NCBI GenBank assembly: GCA_002493965.1
Contig: DLAP01000039.1
Location: 4,902 to 41,625, forward strand
DNA from: Clostridiales bacterium UBA7044
Lineage (GTDB): Bacteria > Bacillota > Clostridia > Oscillospirales > Oscillospiraceae
Direction of reading: 5' to 3'
Length of the DNA: 36,724 nt
A program made the translations under genes and the position numbers. Within the stretch, counting starts at the first letter, position 1. Each line of letters begins with the position of its first letter. Positions 7,579 to 15,884 of this stretch are shown one piece after another. Below the pieces are notes generated by a model, which saw nothing but the letters and a program-made list of their open reading frames with translations, did no database searches and had not been told where the DNA came from.

Positions 7579-8769
7579 ATGCAAGCCTTTGATTTTTACT
7601 CCCCTACCCACATTGTCTTTGGTCCCGGCACGGAAAACCAGGCAGGCAGCCTTGCTGCCGCTCAGGGCGCAAAACGCGTTCTGGTAGTCTACGGCGGACA
7701 TAGCGCTCAGAAAAGTGGGCTGATTGATCGTGTGACCAAATCCCTGGAGGATGCCGGGCTTTGCTGGGAGGCTTTGGGCGGCGTCCAACCCAATCCCAGG
7801 TTGTCCCTGGTGCGGAAGGGAATTGAAATTGCCCGGGAAACCGGCGTTGATCTTCTTCTGGCCGTAGGCGGCGGCAGCGTCATTGACACCGCAAAGGCCA
7901 TTGCCGACGGAGCAGCCAATCCCCAGTATGACGTCTGGAATGATTTCTGGCTGAAAAAGGTTGTCGTTCCCGGCGCGCTGCCCGTGGGCGCGGTGCTTAC
8001 CATTCCCGCCGCTGGCAGCGAGACCAGCGACAGCGCGGTGATCACCAACGACGAAACCAAGCAGAAGCGGGGTGTCAACTCTCCCTTCCATCGCCCCAAA
8101 TTTGCCATTTTGAACCCGGAACTGACCTATACTCTGCCCAAATTCCAACTTACCTGCGGCATCGTGGACATTATGATGCACACTCTGGAACGGTATTTTA
8201 ATCCCATTACTACCAACGAGTTGAGCGACGAATTTGCGGAAGGCTTACTCCGCACCACCATCCGCAATGGCCGCCGGGCTGTTGCCACGCCCAAGGACTA
8301 CCAGGCCACGAGCGAGCTCATGTGGTGCGGAAGCCGTTCTCATAACGGCCTGACCGGTCTCGGTGGAAAAATGGACTTTGCCACCCATCAGCTGGGCCAC
8401 GAGTTGGGGGCCATGTTCGACGTGACCCACGGCGCTTCCCTGTCCGCCACCTGGGGCAGCTGGGCACGGTACGTCATTGTGGCGAACCCCAGCCGGTTTG
8501 CCCAGTACGCGGTGAAGGTATGGGGTCTCAGCACTGAGGGCAAAGATGACATGACCCTGGGCTTGGAGGGCATCGCTGCTACGGAGGCGTTCTTCCGGGA
8601 GCTTTCCATGCCAACCTGTCTGTCCGAGCTGGGTGTGGGCGTTCTGTCCGACGAAACCATTCAGGAACTGGCCTACCGGTGCGCTTTCCAGAACACCCGG
8701 ACCATCGGCACCTTCCGGGTGCTTGACCATAACGACATTCTGAAAATCTATCAGGCGGCTAACCACTGA
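7579..8769 (+). CDS. Iron-containing alcohol dehydrogenase (butanol dehydrogenase type)
   Basis: A 396-residue group III alcohol dehydrogenase that would interconvert aldehydes and alcohols with NAD(P)H in the cytoplasm, useful in fermentative redox balance. The dinucleotide-binding motif GGGSVIDTAKAI lies near residue 100. Histidines of the metal site appear in ATHQLGHELGAMFDVTHGASL, and an aspartate in the GIVDIMMHTLE region completes the ligand set. The overall pattern resembles BdhA/YugJ-type butanol dehydrogenases. The start is placed at 7579 because GGAGG lies 8 bases upstream and overlaps the other in-frame ATG at 7564. True substrate is unknown. Confidence 0.93.
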   Translation: MQAFDFYSPTHIVFGPGTENQAGSLAAAQGAKRVLVVYGGHSAQKSGLIDRVTKSLEDAGLCWEALGGVQPNPRLSLVRKGIEIARETGVDLLLAVGGGSVIDTAKAIADGAANPQYDVWNDFWLKKVVVPGALPVGAVLTIPAAGSETSDSAVITNDETKQKRGVNSPFHRPKFAILNPELTYTLPKFQLTCGIVDIMMHTLERYFNPITTNELSDEFAEGLLRTTIRNGRRAVATPKDYQATSELMWCGSRSHNGLTGLGGKMDFATHQLGHELGAMFDVTHGASLSATWGSWARYVIVANPSRFAQYAVKVWGLSTEGKDDMTLGLEGIAATEAFFRELSMPTCLSELGVGVLSDETIQELAYRCAFQNTRTIGTFRVLDHNDILKIYQAANH

Positions 8770-8795
8770 TTGCCAGCCTCAAAAAATTTGCAAAT

Positions 8796-8824
8796 CGCCC
8801 GGCAGGTCAAAAGCCCGCCGGGCG
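8796..8824. terminator. Hairpin between convergent genes
   Basis: An 11-base arm pair (8796-8806 with 8814-8824), CGCCCGGC with GCCGGGCG, lies between the stop codons of the plus-strand dehydrogenase and the minus-strand lipoprotein gene. On the minus strand an A/T-rich tract ending in six Ts follows after about 10 bases. It may serve both genes; T-runs are imperfect. Confidence 0.6.
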
Positions 8825-8834
8825 AAAGCGTCAA

Positions 8835-9377
8835 TTAAACTCTCTTTGCCAGGAAGAAAACGCCCTCGTAGAAAATCCAAATCGTATCAGAATCTACCAC
8901 AAAGAATCGATGGCCGAAAAAAGCTTCCGGAGAGTCTACTGTAATACCGGTGACTTCGCTCACGTTATTCCACCACTCTCCAAGATTCGCACGATATTCT
9001 TCCATTATACTGGCTTCATCAGAAGCCGCAGCATCCGTTTCATATGTCACAAAACCGACGCGTGCCGTTTCCCCATCCATGCGAACCGCGTCCGCCTGAT
9101 AGGTAATGCATTTGCCTACGAAGGTACTCACTTCATCGGAAGAAAGGGCCGAAACATCGGCGCTCTGGGAATCCTTCACTTCCCAGGTTCCGTAGTAAGG
9201 AGCCGCCTCCGGTTCCGTGCCTTCCGGCGCTTCCTTGGTTTCCGGTACAGTTTCCATTGCTGGTTCACTTGCGGGTACCATAACTTCCGGGAGTGTCTCC
9301 TTTGCATGCGTATTGCCGCAGGCAGTAAGGGAGAGAAGCAGGCTAAGGATTAAAAGCATTGTAAAAAACCGTTTCAT
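8835..9377 (-). CDS. Putative secreted lipoprotein of unknown function
   Basis: I do not recognise the mature domain. The 180-residue product starts with a lipoprotein signal peptide: KR, a Leu-rich core (residues 3-18), and a lipobox LTAC ending at Cys19 or so. A short Thr/Pro/Glu-rich linker follows, then a compact domain of about 115 residues that opens YYGTWEVKDSQSADVSALS. Such GTWE openings are common in small lipocalin-like or lipid/ligand-binding lipoproteins, but this is only a resemblance. It has its own sigma-A promoter and an operator-like palindrome just after the predicted transcription start, so it is probably regulated separately from neighbours. Confidence 0.8.
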   Translation of the reverse strand: MKRFFTMLLILSLLLSLTACGNTHAKETLPEVMVPASEPAMETVPETKEAPEGTEPEAAPYYGTWEVKDSQSADVSALSSDEVSTFVGKCITYQADAVRMDGETARVGFVTYETDAAASDEASIMEEYRANLGEWWNNVSEVTGITVDSPEAFFGHRFFVVDSDTIWIFYEGVFFLAKRV

Positions 9378-9423
9378 AGGGTTAATCCTTTCTGTTTGTT
9401 AAATTGCTTCGTTGTTTGGAACA

Positions 9424-9441
9424 GGTTGAACAGGTTCAACC
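9424..9441. promoter_or_regulatory. Operator-like palindrome at the lipoprotein transcription start
   Basis: GGTTGAACAGGTTCAACC is a perfect 8+8 inverted repeat with a 2-base centre. It starts 9 bases beyond the -10 box of the minus-strand promoter, covering roughly +3 to +20, a position where a bound repressor would block initiation. The sequence also contains two copies of AACAGGTT. The protein that binds is not evident; the nearby XRE regulator is one candidate. Confidence 0.5.
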
Positions 9442-9450
9442 CAGGATTGG

Positions 9451-9479
9451 AGTTTAACACACGAAACCTGACTTGTCAA
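9451..9479 (-). promoter_or_regulatory. Sigma-A promoter of the lipoprotein gene
   Basis: TTGACA (9479-9474) and TAAACT (9456-9451) on the minus strand are 17 bases apart. The leader to the ATG at 9377 is about 67 bases and contains the palindrome near its start and an AAAGGA ribosome site. Confidence 0.75.
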
Positions 9480-9525
9480 TAGTGGAAGCCTGGCTTAATG
9501 GAAACTTAAGAAACCGATATGACGC

Positions 9526-9554
9526 AAAAAAGCTGCCCAAACCGGGCAGCTTTT
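9526..9554. terminator. Intrinsic terminator of the XRE regulator gene
   Basis: GCTGCCC / GGGCAGC stem with a five-base loop (9532-9550), flanked by six As on the left and four Ts on the right. On the minus strand it ends in a run of Ts just after the regulator stop codon at 9561. It also insulates the lipoprotein promoter downstream. Confidence 0.88.
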
Positions 9555-9560
9555 CCGTCT

Positions 9561-10079
9561 CTATGGTTGTTCACTCCTGGGCTTTATGAAGCGATCTCTG
9601 GCCTTTTTCAGCCTAACGATGTATCGGCTGGAATACATGAATCCGGTAATCAGGGTGCCCCAAACAAAGCCCAGAACAGCATTGATAATGGCTTCATAGG
9701 GCTGCGTATAGGAAAGTTCCGCCAGGTCAATGACCATGTACACAAAGATACCAATGTTCGCCATCAGGAACATGATACACATTCTCTTGGAAAAAAATGC
9801 CTTTTCCACATTGCTATATTCCGCAACGCGCAGCATTATTTCCTCGGATTTTGCAGGATTTTCGCTTGCCTGTCTTTCTCCAGACAGGATTTCCCCAACT
9901 TCCAGATCGTAGTATTTTGCCAGTTCCATCAGCAGATCGAAGTCCGGCATGGTTGTGCCGTTTTCCCATCGGGAAACGCTTCGATTAGATACCCCCAACC
10001 GCTCTGCAAGTTCCGCTTGGGTAATGCCTTTTTCATTTCGCAGTTCCTTCAGAAACTGCCCTACCTTTTGTTGATTCAT
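9561..10079 (-). CDS. XRE-family transcriptional regulator with membrane segments
   Basis: The N-terminal 65-70 residues form a Cro/C1-type helix-turn-helix: FLKELRNEKGITQAELAERL, then GVSNRSVSRWENGTTMPDFD, all typical XRE landmarks. A charged linker (about 70-98) leads to a hydrophobic helix (about 100-120), and a second one (about 130-150) ends in a basic tail. The protein is thus probably membrane-tethered, as in many small Firmicutes regulators that sense the envelope or a co-encoded transporter. AAGGAGG lies 9 bases before the ATG. It follows the alanine symporter gene by 76 bases on the same strand; whether it controls that transporter or the downstream lipoprotein is unknown. Confidence 0.88.
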   Translation of the reverse strand: MNQQKVGQFLKELRNEKGITQAELAERLGVSNRSVSRWENGTTMPDFDLLMELAKYYDLEVGEILSGERQASENPAKSEEIMLRVAEYSNVEKAFFSKRMCIMFLMANIGIFVYMVIDLAELSYTQPYEAIINAVLGFVWGTLITGFMYSSRYIVRLKKARDRFIKPRSEQP

Positions 10080-10155
10080 GGCTTTCTGCCTCCTTTTTAC
10101 CCTTACACAATAGCACTTTGCGCCTGCTGCGTACAGGTCAGAAGCTGAGAACCCG

Positions 10156-11586
10156 TCATTTTCTTAGCTTTTCCTTGTCAAAGTGATTCTTTGTCAGCTT
10201 CGCCACCACGCCGGACAGGGCAAGCAGAGCCACCAGGTTGGGAATGGCCATGAAGCCGTTTAAGGTATCGGCAATGTTCCACACCAGCTCCAGCTTCAGT
10301 GTGGCGCCCACCACGACCACCAGGATAAACGCCACCTGATAGAAGGGTACTGCCTTGGTTCCAAATAGGAATTCAAAGCAGCGGCTGCCATAGAGTGCCC
10401 AGCTTAAGGTGGTGGACAGGGCGAACAGGCAGATGCCCAAGGCGATGATGAAGGAACCCACTTTGTCCCCAAATACCGTGGCAAAGGATGCGCTGACAAG
10501 CTCCGCACCGGCACTCTGCCCCCAGGCGATTCCCACGCCGCTTTCCACGCCGCACAACAGCGTCAGGGATGTCAGGGTGCAGATCACGATGGTATCCATG
10601 AATACTTCAAAAATGCCATAGAGGCCCTGCTTCACGGGATCGGTCTCCGAGGAAGCCGCATGGGCCATCGGCGCGGAGCCAAGGCCAGCCTCATTGGAGA
10701 AGACACCCCGGCCTACGCCCTTTTGGATGGTAGTCATCAGCGTAATGCCAAACGCGCCGCCCAAAGCCGCCTTTGCCTGGAACGCGCCCTTGAAAATCAT
10801 GGCGAAGATCTTCCCCACAGAACTGATATTGGCAAAAACCACAATCAACGCGCAGATAATGTAGATCAGAGCCATGAAGGGTACCAGCTTTTCCGTAACG
10901 GAGCCAATGCGCTTGATTCCGCCGAAGAGTACCAGTGCGATCGTCACGGCTACCAGCATCCCAATGACAATACTGGATACGGGGACGATTTGGCCAAACA
11001 GCGTGACGGTAGCGGCCTGGGTATTGCCTCCGAAAGCGTCAATCGCCGTATTGATGGACCCGGCGATGGTGTTGACCTGAGTCATGTTGCCGATACCGAA
11101 GGCTGCAATGGCGCCCAGCAGACTGAACAGCACGGCCAGCCATTTCCACTTGCTCCCCAGTCCGTTCTTAATGTAGTACATGGGACCGCCTACATAGTCG
11201 CCTTTCTCATTGCGCTCCCGATAGCGGACAGCCAGCACCACCTCTGCATATTTCGTAACCATGCCGAACAGGGCAGAAATCCACATCCAGAATACCGCTC
11301 CGGGGCCGCCTACGGCAATGGCGCCGGTGACGCCCGCAATATTGCCCGTGCCCACGGTGGCCGCCAATGCCGTGCTGACCGCCTGGAAAGGCGTTACCTC
11401 TCCGTCTCCGGCGGACTGCTTCTGGAAGATTTTACCGATGGTCTGCTTCATGGTATAGCCGAACTTGCGGAACTGCAGGAAATTCACCCGCCAGCTCAGA
11501 TAGATTCCGGTGCCGACCAGCAAAATCAACATCCAAGGTCCCCAGGCAATACCATTTAAAAAGTTAACGATCTCTGGGAATGTCAT
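10156..11586 (-). CDS. Sodium:alanine symporter family protein (AGCS)
   Basis: A 476-residue inner-membrane transporter of the alanine/glycine:cation symporter family, which imports small neutral amino acids with Na+. About 11 hydrophobic helices are visible. Family landmarks are the early GPWMLILLVGTGIYLSWR, the TVGTGNIAGVTGAIAVGGPG stretch of the substrate/sodium site, MWISALFGM.TKYAEV and GVGRGVFSNEAGLGSAPMAH. Length is typical (450-540). A TTGCAA-N17-TATGAT promoter lies upstream, divergent from metY. The XRE regulator follows on the same strand. Confidence 0.95.
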   Translation of the reverse strand: MTFPEIVNFLNGIAWGPWMLILLVGTGIYLSWRVNFLQFRKFGYTMKQTIGKIFQKQSAGDGEVTPFQAVSTALAATVGTGNIAGVTGAIAVGGPGAVFWMWISALFGMVTKYAEVVLAVRYRERNEKGDYVGGPMYYIKNGLGSKWKWLAVLFSLLGAIAAFGIGNMTQVNTIAGSINTAIDAFGGNTQAATVTLFGQIVPVSSIVIGMLVAVTIALVLFGGIKRIGSVTEKLVPFMALIYIICALIVVFANISSVGKIFAMIFKGAFQAKAALGGAFGITLMTTIQKGVGRGVFSNEAGLGSAPMAHAASSETDPVKQGLYGIFEVFMDTIVICTLTSLTLLCGVESGVGIAWGQSAGAELVSASFATVFGDKVGSFIIALGICLFALSTTLSWALYGSRCFEFLFGTKAVPFYQVAFILVVVVGATLKLELVWNIADTLNGFMAIPNLVALLALSGVVAKLTKNHFDKEKLRK

Positions 11587-11616
11587 AACCCCATCTCCTC
11601 TCTGTGCTCTCCCGAT

Positions 11617-11645
11617 ATCATACTAAGTGAAAAGTAAAATTGCAA
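11617..11645 (-). promoter_or_regulatory. Sigma-A promoter of the alanine symporter gene
   Basis: TTGCAA (11645-11640) and TATGAT (11622-11617) on the minus strand, 17 bases apart, giving a leader of about 25 bases with a GAGGAGA ribosome site. Confidence 0.75.
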
Positions 11646-11718
11646 GGATTTCTTTTCGCTGACAGAAAGATTTTTGTCCACAGCCAACGGATCATCCTGG
11701 GTTCCCTCCGGTTTTACG

Positions 11719-11747
11719 TTGACAAATGTTCCCTTTGGGAGTACAAT
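11719..11747 (+). promoter_or_regulatory. Sigma-A promoter of metY-metA
   Basis: TTGACA (11719-11724) and TACAAT (11742-11747) with 17 bases between. The start near 11754 leaves a leader of only about 26 bases, too short for a SAM riboswitch or T-box, so methionine control, if any, must act by a protein or elsewhere. Confidence 0.82.
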
Positions 11748-11779
11748 AAAGCCAATATTTCTTCATGAGGTGATTTTTT

Positions 11780-13078
11780 ATGGAACCGAAACTCCGCACA
11801 GAAACCCTGTGCATTCAGGCTGGCTATACCCCCGGTAACGGGCAGCCCCGGCAGATCCCCATCTGCCAGAGCACAACGTTTAAATATGATACCTCGGAGG
11901 ATATGGGCAAGCTCTTTGATCTGGAAGCAGAGGGGTATTTCTATTCCCGGCTGGCAAATCCCACCTGCGATGCTGTGGCCGCTAAGATCTGCGCCCTGGA
12001 GGGCGGCACCGCCGCAATCCTCACCGGCTCCGGTCAGGCTGCGACCTTTATGGCGATCTTTAACATTGCAGGCTGCGGGGATCATATCATTGCCAGCTCC
12101 GCTATTTATGGTGGCAGCTTTAATCTGTTCTCCGTCACTATGAAGAAAATGGGACTAGAGACCACCTTCGTGGATCCCGACTGTACAGAAGAGGAGCTGA
12201 ACGCTGCTTTCCGGCCCAATACCAAGGCTGTGTTCGGCGAGACCATCTCCAACCCCTCCCTGGTAGTCCTGGATATTGAGAAGTTCGCCAAGGCCGCTCA
12301 TGCTCACGGGGTACCCCTGATCGTGGACAACACCTTTGCCACTCCCGTAAACTGCCGGCCCTTTGAATGGGGCGCGGATATTGTCACCCATTCCACTACC
12401 AAGTACATGGACGGCCATGCGGCAACCCTGGGCGGTGTGATCGTGGACAGCGGTAAATTTGACTGGTCCGCCTATCCGGAAAAATTTCCCGGCCTTTGCA
12501 CCCCTGATGACAGCTATCATGGCGTTACCTACACGGAACGCTTTGGTCTTGCCGGGGCCTACATCACCAAGTGCACCGCCCAGCTGATGCGGGACTTTGG
12601 CTGCGTCCAGTCTCCCCAAAATGCTTTCATCCTGAATCTGGGGCTGGAGAGTCTGCCTTTCCGGATGAAGCAGCACTGCGCCAACGCCCAGGCTGTTGCT
12701 GAGTTCCTGAAGAACCACGAGAAGGTCCAGTGGGTCCAGTATTGCGGCCTGGAGGGGGACAAGTATTATGAGCGGGCAAGGAAGTACCTGCCGAATGGTT
12801 CCTGCGGAGTCATTTCCTTCGGCCTTCAGGGAGGCCGGAAGGCTGCGGAAGAATTTATGAAGCACCTGAAGCTTGGTTCCATTGAGACCCATGTGGCGGA
12901 TTCCCGCACCTGCTGCCTCCACCCCGCCAGCTCCACCCACCGCCAGATGACCGATGAAGAACTTGCCGCCGCTGGTGTGGGCGCTGACCTGATCCGCCTC
13001 AGCTGCGGACTGGAAAATGCGCAGGATCTGATCGCCGATATCGCCCAGGCCCTGGAAAACGTATCATCAAAAAACTAG
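11780..13078 (+). CDS. metY: O-acetylhomoserine sulfhydrylase (aminocarboxypropyltransferase)
   Basis: A PLP enzyme of the Cys/Met metabolism family that makes homocysteine from O-acetylhomoserine and sulfide. The 432-residue length is typical of MetY rather than of MetB/MetC (about 380-400). Visible are the N-terminal ETLCIQAGYTP, the YSRLANPTCD phosphate-binding region, AYGGSFNLF, the DNTFATP motif, and HSTTKYMDGH with the PLP-binding lysine. RLSCGLE near the end is the carboxylate-binding arginine region. AGGTGAT lies upstream of the ATG. It is followed after 15 bases by metA, whose product supplies its substrate. Confidence 0.95.
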   Translation: MEPKLRTETLCIQAGYTPGNGQPRQIPICQSTTFKYDTSEDMGKLFDLEAEGYFYSRLANPTCDAVAAKICALEGGTAAILTGSGQAATFMAIFNIAGCGDHIIASSAIYGGSFNLFSVTMKKMGLETTFVDPDCTEEELNAAFRPNTKAVFGETISNPSLVVLDIEKFAKAAHAHGVPLIVDNTFATPVNCRPFEWGADIVTHSTTKYMDGHAATLGGVIVDSGKFDWSAYPEKFPGLCTPDDSYHGVTYTERFGLAGAYITKCTAQLMRDFGCVQSPQNAFILNLGLESLPFRMKQHCANAQAVAEFLKNHEKVQWVQYCGLEGDKYYERARKYLPNGSCGVISFGLQGGRKAAEEFMKHLKLGSIETHVADSRTCCLHPASSTHRQMTDEELAAAGVGADLIRLSCGLENAQDLIADIAQALENVSSKN

Positions 13079-13093
13079 TCAGGAGAACACGTC

Positions 13094-14029
13094 GTGCCCA
13101 TTCAAATACCCAATGACCTCCCTGCCGCCGAAATTCTGCACAACGAAAATATCTTTGTCATGAAGCAGACCCGGGCGGAAACCCAGCACATCCGTCCCTT
13201 GGAGATTGTGCTGCTGAATTTGATGCCCACCAAGATTGTTACGGAGACCCAGCTCAGCCGTCTGCTGGGTAATACACCCCTGCAGGTGCATCTGGAACTG
13301 ATGATGGTGTCCTCTCACCGTTCAAAAAATACCCCCCAGGAGCATCTTCTGACCTTCTACAAAACCTTTGATGAACTGAAGGACCGGAAGTTTGATGGCA
13401 TGATCATCACCGGAGCGCCGGTGGAGCAGATGCCCTTTGAGGAAGTGGACTACTGGCCGGAGCTGTGCCGGATCATGGCCTGGAGCAAGACCAATGTCCA
13501 TTCCACCTTCCATATCTGCTGGGGCGCCCAGGCAGGGCTGTACTACCACTATGGGATTCAGAAGCATCCCCTGCCCCAGAAGCTTTTCGGCGTTTATCCC
13601 CATTACCTGGACTATAAGCGGGCCATTCTGCTCCGGGGCTTTGACGACGAGTTTTGGGTGCCCCATTCCCGGCACACTACCATTGACCGGGTGGATATTG
13701 AAAAGGTGCCCGGGCTGAAGATTCTCGCCTCCTCTCCGGAAGCAGGGGTTTACGCTGTCATGAGTAAGGAAGGACGGCAGATCTTCGTCACCGGCCACTC
13801 GGAATATGATGCCGATACCTTGGAAAAGGAGTATCTCCGGGATAAAAACCAGGGACTTCCCATCCATGTGCCTGTGAATTACTATCCGGGTGACAACGAT
13901 ACGAAAGCACCCATTGTCCGCTGGCGGGGGCATTCCCACCTGCTGTTCAGCAACTGGCTGAACTACTTTGTCTACCAGACCACACCTTATGATCTGATGG
14001 CTGTGGGTCAGGAATCCACTCCGGAATAG
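13094..14029 (+). CDS. metA: Homoserine O-acetyltransferase, MetA family
   Basis: MetA activates homoserine for methionine synthesis. The 311-residue protein keeps the catalytic Cys142 (HICWGAQAG), His235 and Glu237 (TGHSEYD). Residue 111 is Glu (GAPVEQMPF); in Bacillus cereus MetA this Glu selects acetyl-CoA, whereas Gly there favours succinyl-CoA. So the enzyme most likely makes O-acetylhomoserine, matching the adjacent metY. It starts at a GTG with AGGAG 8 bases upstream, 15 bases after metY. Co-transcription is nearly certain. Confidence 0.95.
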   Translation: MPIQIPNDLPAAEILHNENIFVMKQTRAETQHIRPLEIVLLNLMPTKIVTETQLSRLLGNTPLQVHLELMMVSSHRSKNTPQEHLLTFYKTFDELKDRKFDGMIITGAPVEQMPFEEVDYWPELCRIMAWSKTNVHSTFHICWGAQAGLYYHYGIQKHPLPQKLFGVYPHYLDYKRAILLRGFDDEFWVPHSRHTTIDRVDIEKVPGLKILASSPEAGVYAVMSKEGRQIFVTGHSEYDADTLEKEYLRDKNQGLPIHVPVNYYPGDNDTKAPIVRWRGHSHLLFSNWLNYFVYQTTPYDLMAVGQESTPE

Positions 14030-14087
14030 CATTTTCCGCCCTTCTACATTACGCAGGAGGGCGGACACCTTCAAAAAGGAAGACCAC

Positions 14088-14801
14088 ATGATCACAGCTT
14101 GTTTGTTTGATTTAGACGGTACCCTGCTGCCTATGGACCAGGACATATTTGTAAAGGCATATTTTTCCGGTCTTGTGAAAGCCATGGCTCCTTACGGGTA
14201 CGATCCCCAGCTTCTTGTAAAAGCCGTCGGTACCGGCACCATGGCCATGATTCAAAACGACGGCAGCGCCCGCAACGAAGCGGTTTTCTGGAAAACCGCA
14301 GAGCAGGTTTTTGGCCGGGACATTCAGGAAGATGAGCCGCGCTTCCTTTACTTCTATGAAACGGAATTTCAGCAGGTTCAAAAGGTTTGTGGAAAAAATC
14401 CTCTGGCCGCGAAAACCATCGCCGCCATCCGAGATATGGGCCTGCGTACCATCCTCGCTACCAATCCCTTGTTTCCCCCGGTGGCAACCTACAGCCGGGT
14501 TCGCTGGGCAGGACTGGTGCCTGAGGACTTTGAACTGATTACCACTTATGACAATTCTTCCTATTGTAAGCCCAACCTGGATTATTACCGGGAGATTCTG
14601 GACAAGCAGGGACTCCGGGCGGAGGAATGCCTGATGGTAGGCAACGACGCCGGGGAGGACATGATTGCGAGGTCGCTTGGAATGCGGGTCTTCCTTCTGA
14701 CCGACTGCCTCATCAACCGGGACGGCTTGGATATTTCCGGCTATCCCCAGGGCGGCTTTCCAGAACTGCTTGCGTTTATCCGAACTTTGAAAGAAAAGTA
14801 A
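14088..14801 (+). CDS. HAD-superfamily hydrolase (phosphatase)
   Basis: A 237-residue cytoplasmic haloacid-dehalogenase-type hydrolase. Motif I DLDGTLLP contains the nucleophile Asp8 and acid/base Asp10. Motif II is the Thr in ILATNPL, motif III the Lys in YCKPNLDYY, and motif IV GNDAGEDM. An alpha-helical cap of about 80 residues lies between motifs I and II. The pattern fits a small-molecule phosphatase, but the substrate cannot be told. An AAGGAAG site precedes the ATG. It follows metA by 58 bases, with a CCGCCCT/AGGGCGG hairpin in the gap (14036-14064). Confidence 0.88.
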   Translation: MITACLFDLDGTLLPMDQDIFVKAYFSGLVKAMAPYGYDPQLLVKAVGTGTMAMIQNDGSARNEAVFWKTAEQVFGRDIQEDEPRFLYFYETEFQQVQKVCGKNPLAAKTIAAIRDMGLRTILATNPLFPPVATYSRVRWAGLVPEDFELITTYDNSSYCKPNLDYYREILDKQGLRAEECLMVGNDAGEDMIARSLGMRVFLLTDCLINRDGLDISGYPQGGFPELLAFIRTLKEK

Positions 14802-14862
14802 TTTCCGGATTTCCCAACCATATCCTGTAGCACAACATTTTATTTAGAAAGGCCGTGATCTT

Positions 14863-15873
14863 ATGAACAAGATCTACATTCCCCAAGGCTACAAGCCCGC
14901 CCTGGACGCCTATGACACCCAGCGCGCCATCGCCTACATTAAGGAAACCTTTCAGGAGGAGTTTTCTAAGGCGCTGAATTTGAAGCGTGTCTCTGCGCCC
15001 CTGTTTGTTACGGAAAACTCTGGTCTGAATGATAATTTGAACGGCTATGAGCGGCCGGTGGCCTTTGATATCCCTGCTGTAAACGCTGATGCTCAGGTGG
15101 TGCATTCCCTGGCCAAGTGGAAAAGGCTTGCTTTGAAACGCTACAACTTCACTGTGGGTAATGGCCTATACACCGATATGAACGCCATCCGCCGGGATGA
15201 GGAGCTGGACAACGTCCATTCCATCTATGTGGACCAGTGGGACTGGGAAAAGGTGATTACCCGGGAAAACCGGAATATGGAATACTTAAAGCTGATTGTC
15301 CGGGCCATTGTACGGGCCATTTGCGATACGAATGATCGGCTCCATGTGCGCTTCCCCCAGCTTCGGACAGAGCTCCAGCGGGAGGTCTCCTTCATCACAT
15401 CCCAGGAACTGGAGGATCTGTACCCCGATCTTCCCTCCGGTTCTCAGCGGGAAACCGCCTATGTAAAGGATCACAAAACCGCCTGCGTTATGCAGATCGG
15501 CCGAAAGCTTCGTTCCGGTAAGCCCCACGACGGCCGTGCCCCGGACTATGACGACTGGGATTTAAACTGCGATATCTTCTTCTGGGATGGGGTGCTGGGC
15601 CGCGCGCTGGAGGTTTCCTCCATGGGCATTCGTGTAGATGCGGCGTCCCTGGACCGGCAGCTTACGGAAGCAGGCTGTGACGAGCGGCGGACCCTTCCCT
15701 TCCATCAGATGCTTTTACATGATGAACTGCCCTTGACTATCGGCGGCGGCATCGGCCAGTCACGGCTTGCCATGCTGATGATGGGCTGCGCCCACATCGG
15801 CGAGGTGCAGTCCAGCATTTGGGACGAAGATACTTTACATGCCTGCGAAAGGGCGGGCATTCCCCTGCTGTAA
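14863..15873 (+). CDS. asnA: Aspartate-ammonia ligase (ammonia-dependent asparagine synthetase)
   Basis: AsnA makes asparagine from aspartate, ATP and ammonia using a class II aminoacyl-tRNA synthetase-like fold. The 336-residue length matches the family (about 330). Recognisable stretches are YIKETFQEEFSKALNLKRVS, the SGLNDNLNGYERPVAFD loop, LHSLAKWKR-like VHSLAKWKRLALKRY, VDQWDWEK, and the C-terminal GGGIGQSRLAMLMM motif 3. The organism also encodes glutamine-dependent AsnB about 9 kb away, so asparagine can be made from either nitrogen donor. AAAGG lies 11 bases before the ATG. Confidence 0.96.
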   Translation: MNKIYIPQGYKPALDAYDTQRAIAYIKETFQEEFSKALNLKRVSAPLFVTENSGLNDNLNGYERPVAFDIPAVNADAQVVHSLAKWKRLALKRYNFTVGNGLYTDMNAIRRDEELDNVHSIYVDQWDWEKVITRENRNMEYLKLIVRAIVRAICDTNDRLHVRFPQLRTELQREVSFITSQELEDLYPDLPSGSQRETAYVKDHKTACVMQIGRKLRSGKPHDGRAPDYDDWDLNCDIFFWDGVLGRALEVSSMGIRVDAASLDRQLTEAGCDERRTLPFHQMLLHDELPLTIGGGIGQSRLAMLMMGCAHIGEVQSSIWDEDTLHACERAGIPLL

Positions 15874-15884
15874 CAGGAGATCCT

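Noticed and set aside
10660..11559. 299-codon plus-strand frame inside the alanine symporter gene
   Set aside because: It lies wholly antisense to a clear transporter gene and encodes a His/Asp/Gly-rich sequence without hydrophobic order or known motifs.
11748..11779. SAM riboswitch or T-box upstream of metY
   Set aside because: The promoter leaves a leader of only about 26 bases, so neither element can fit.
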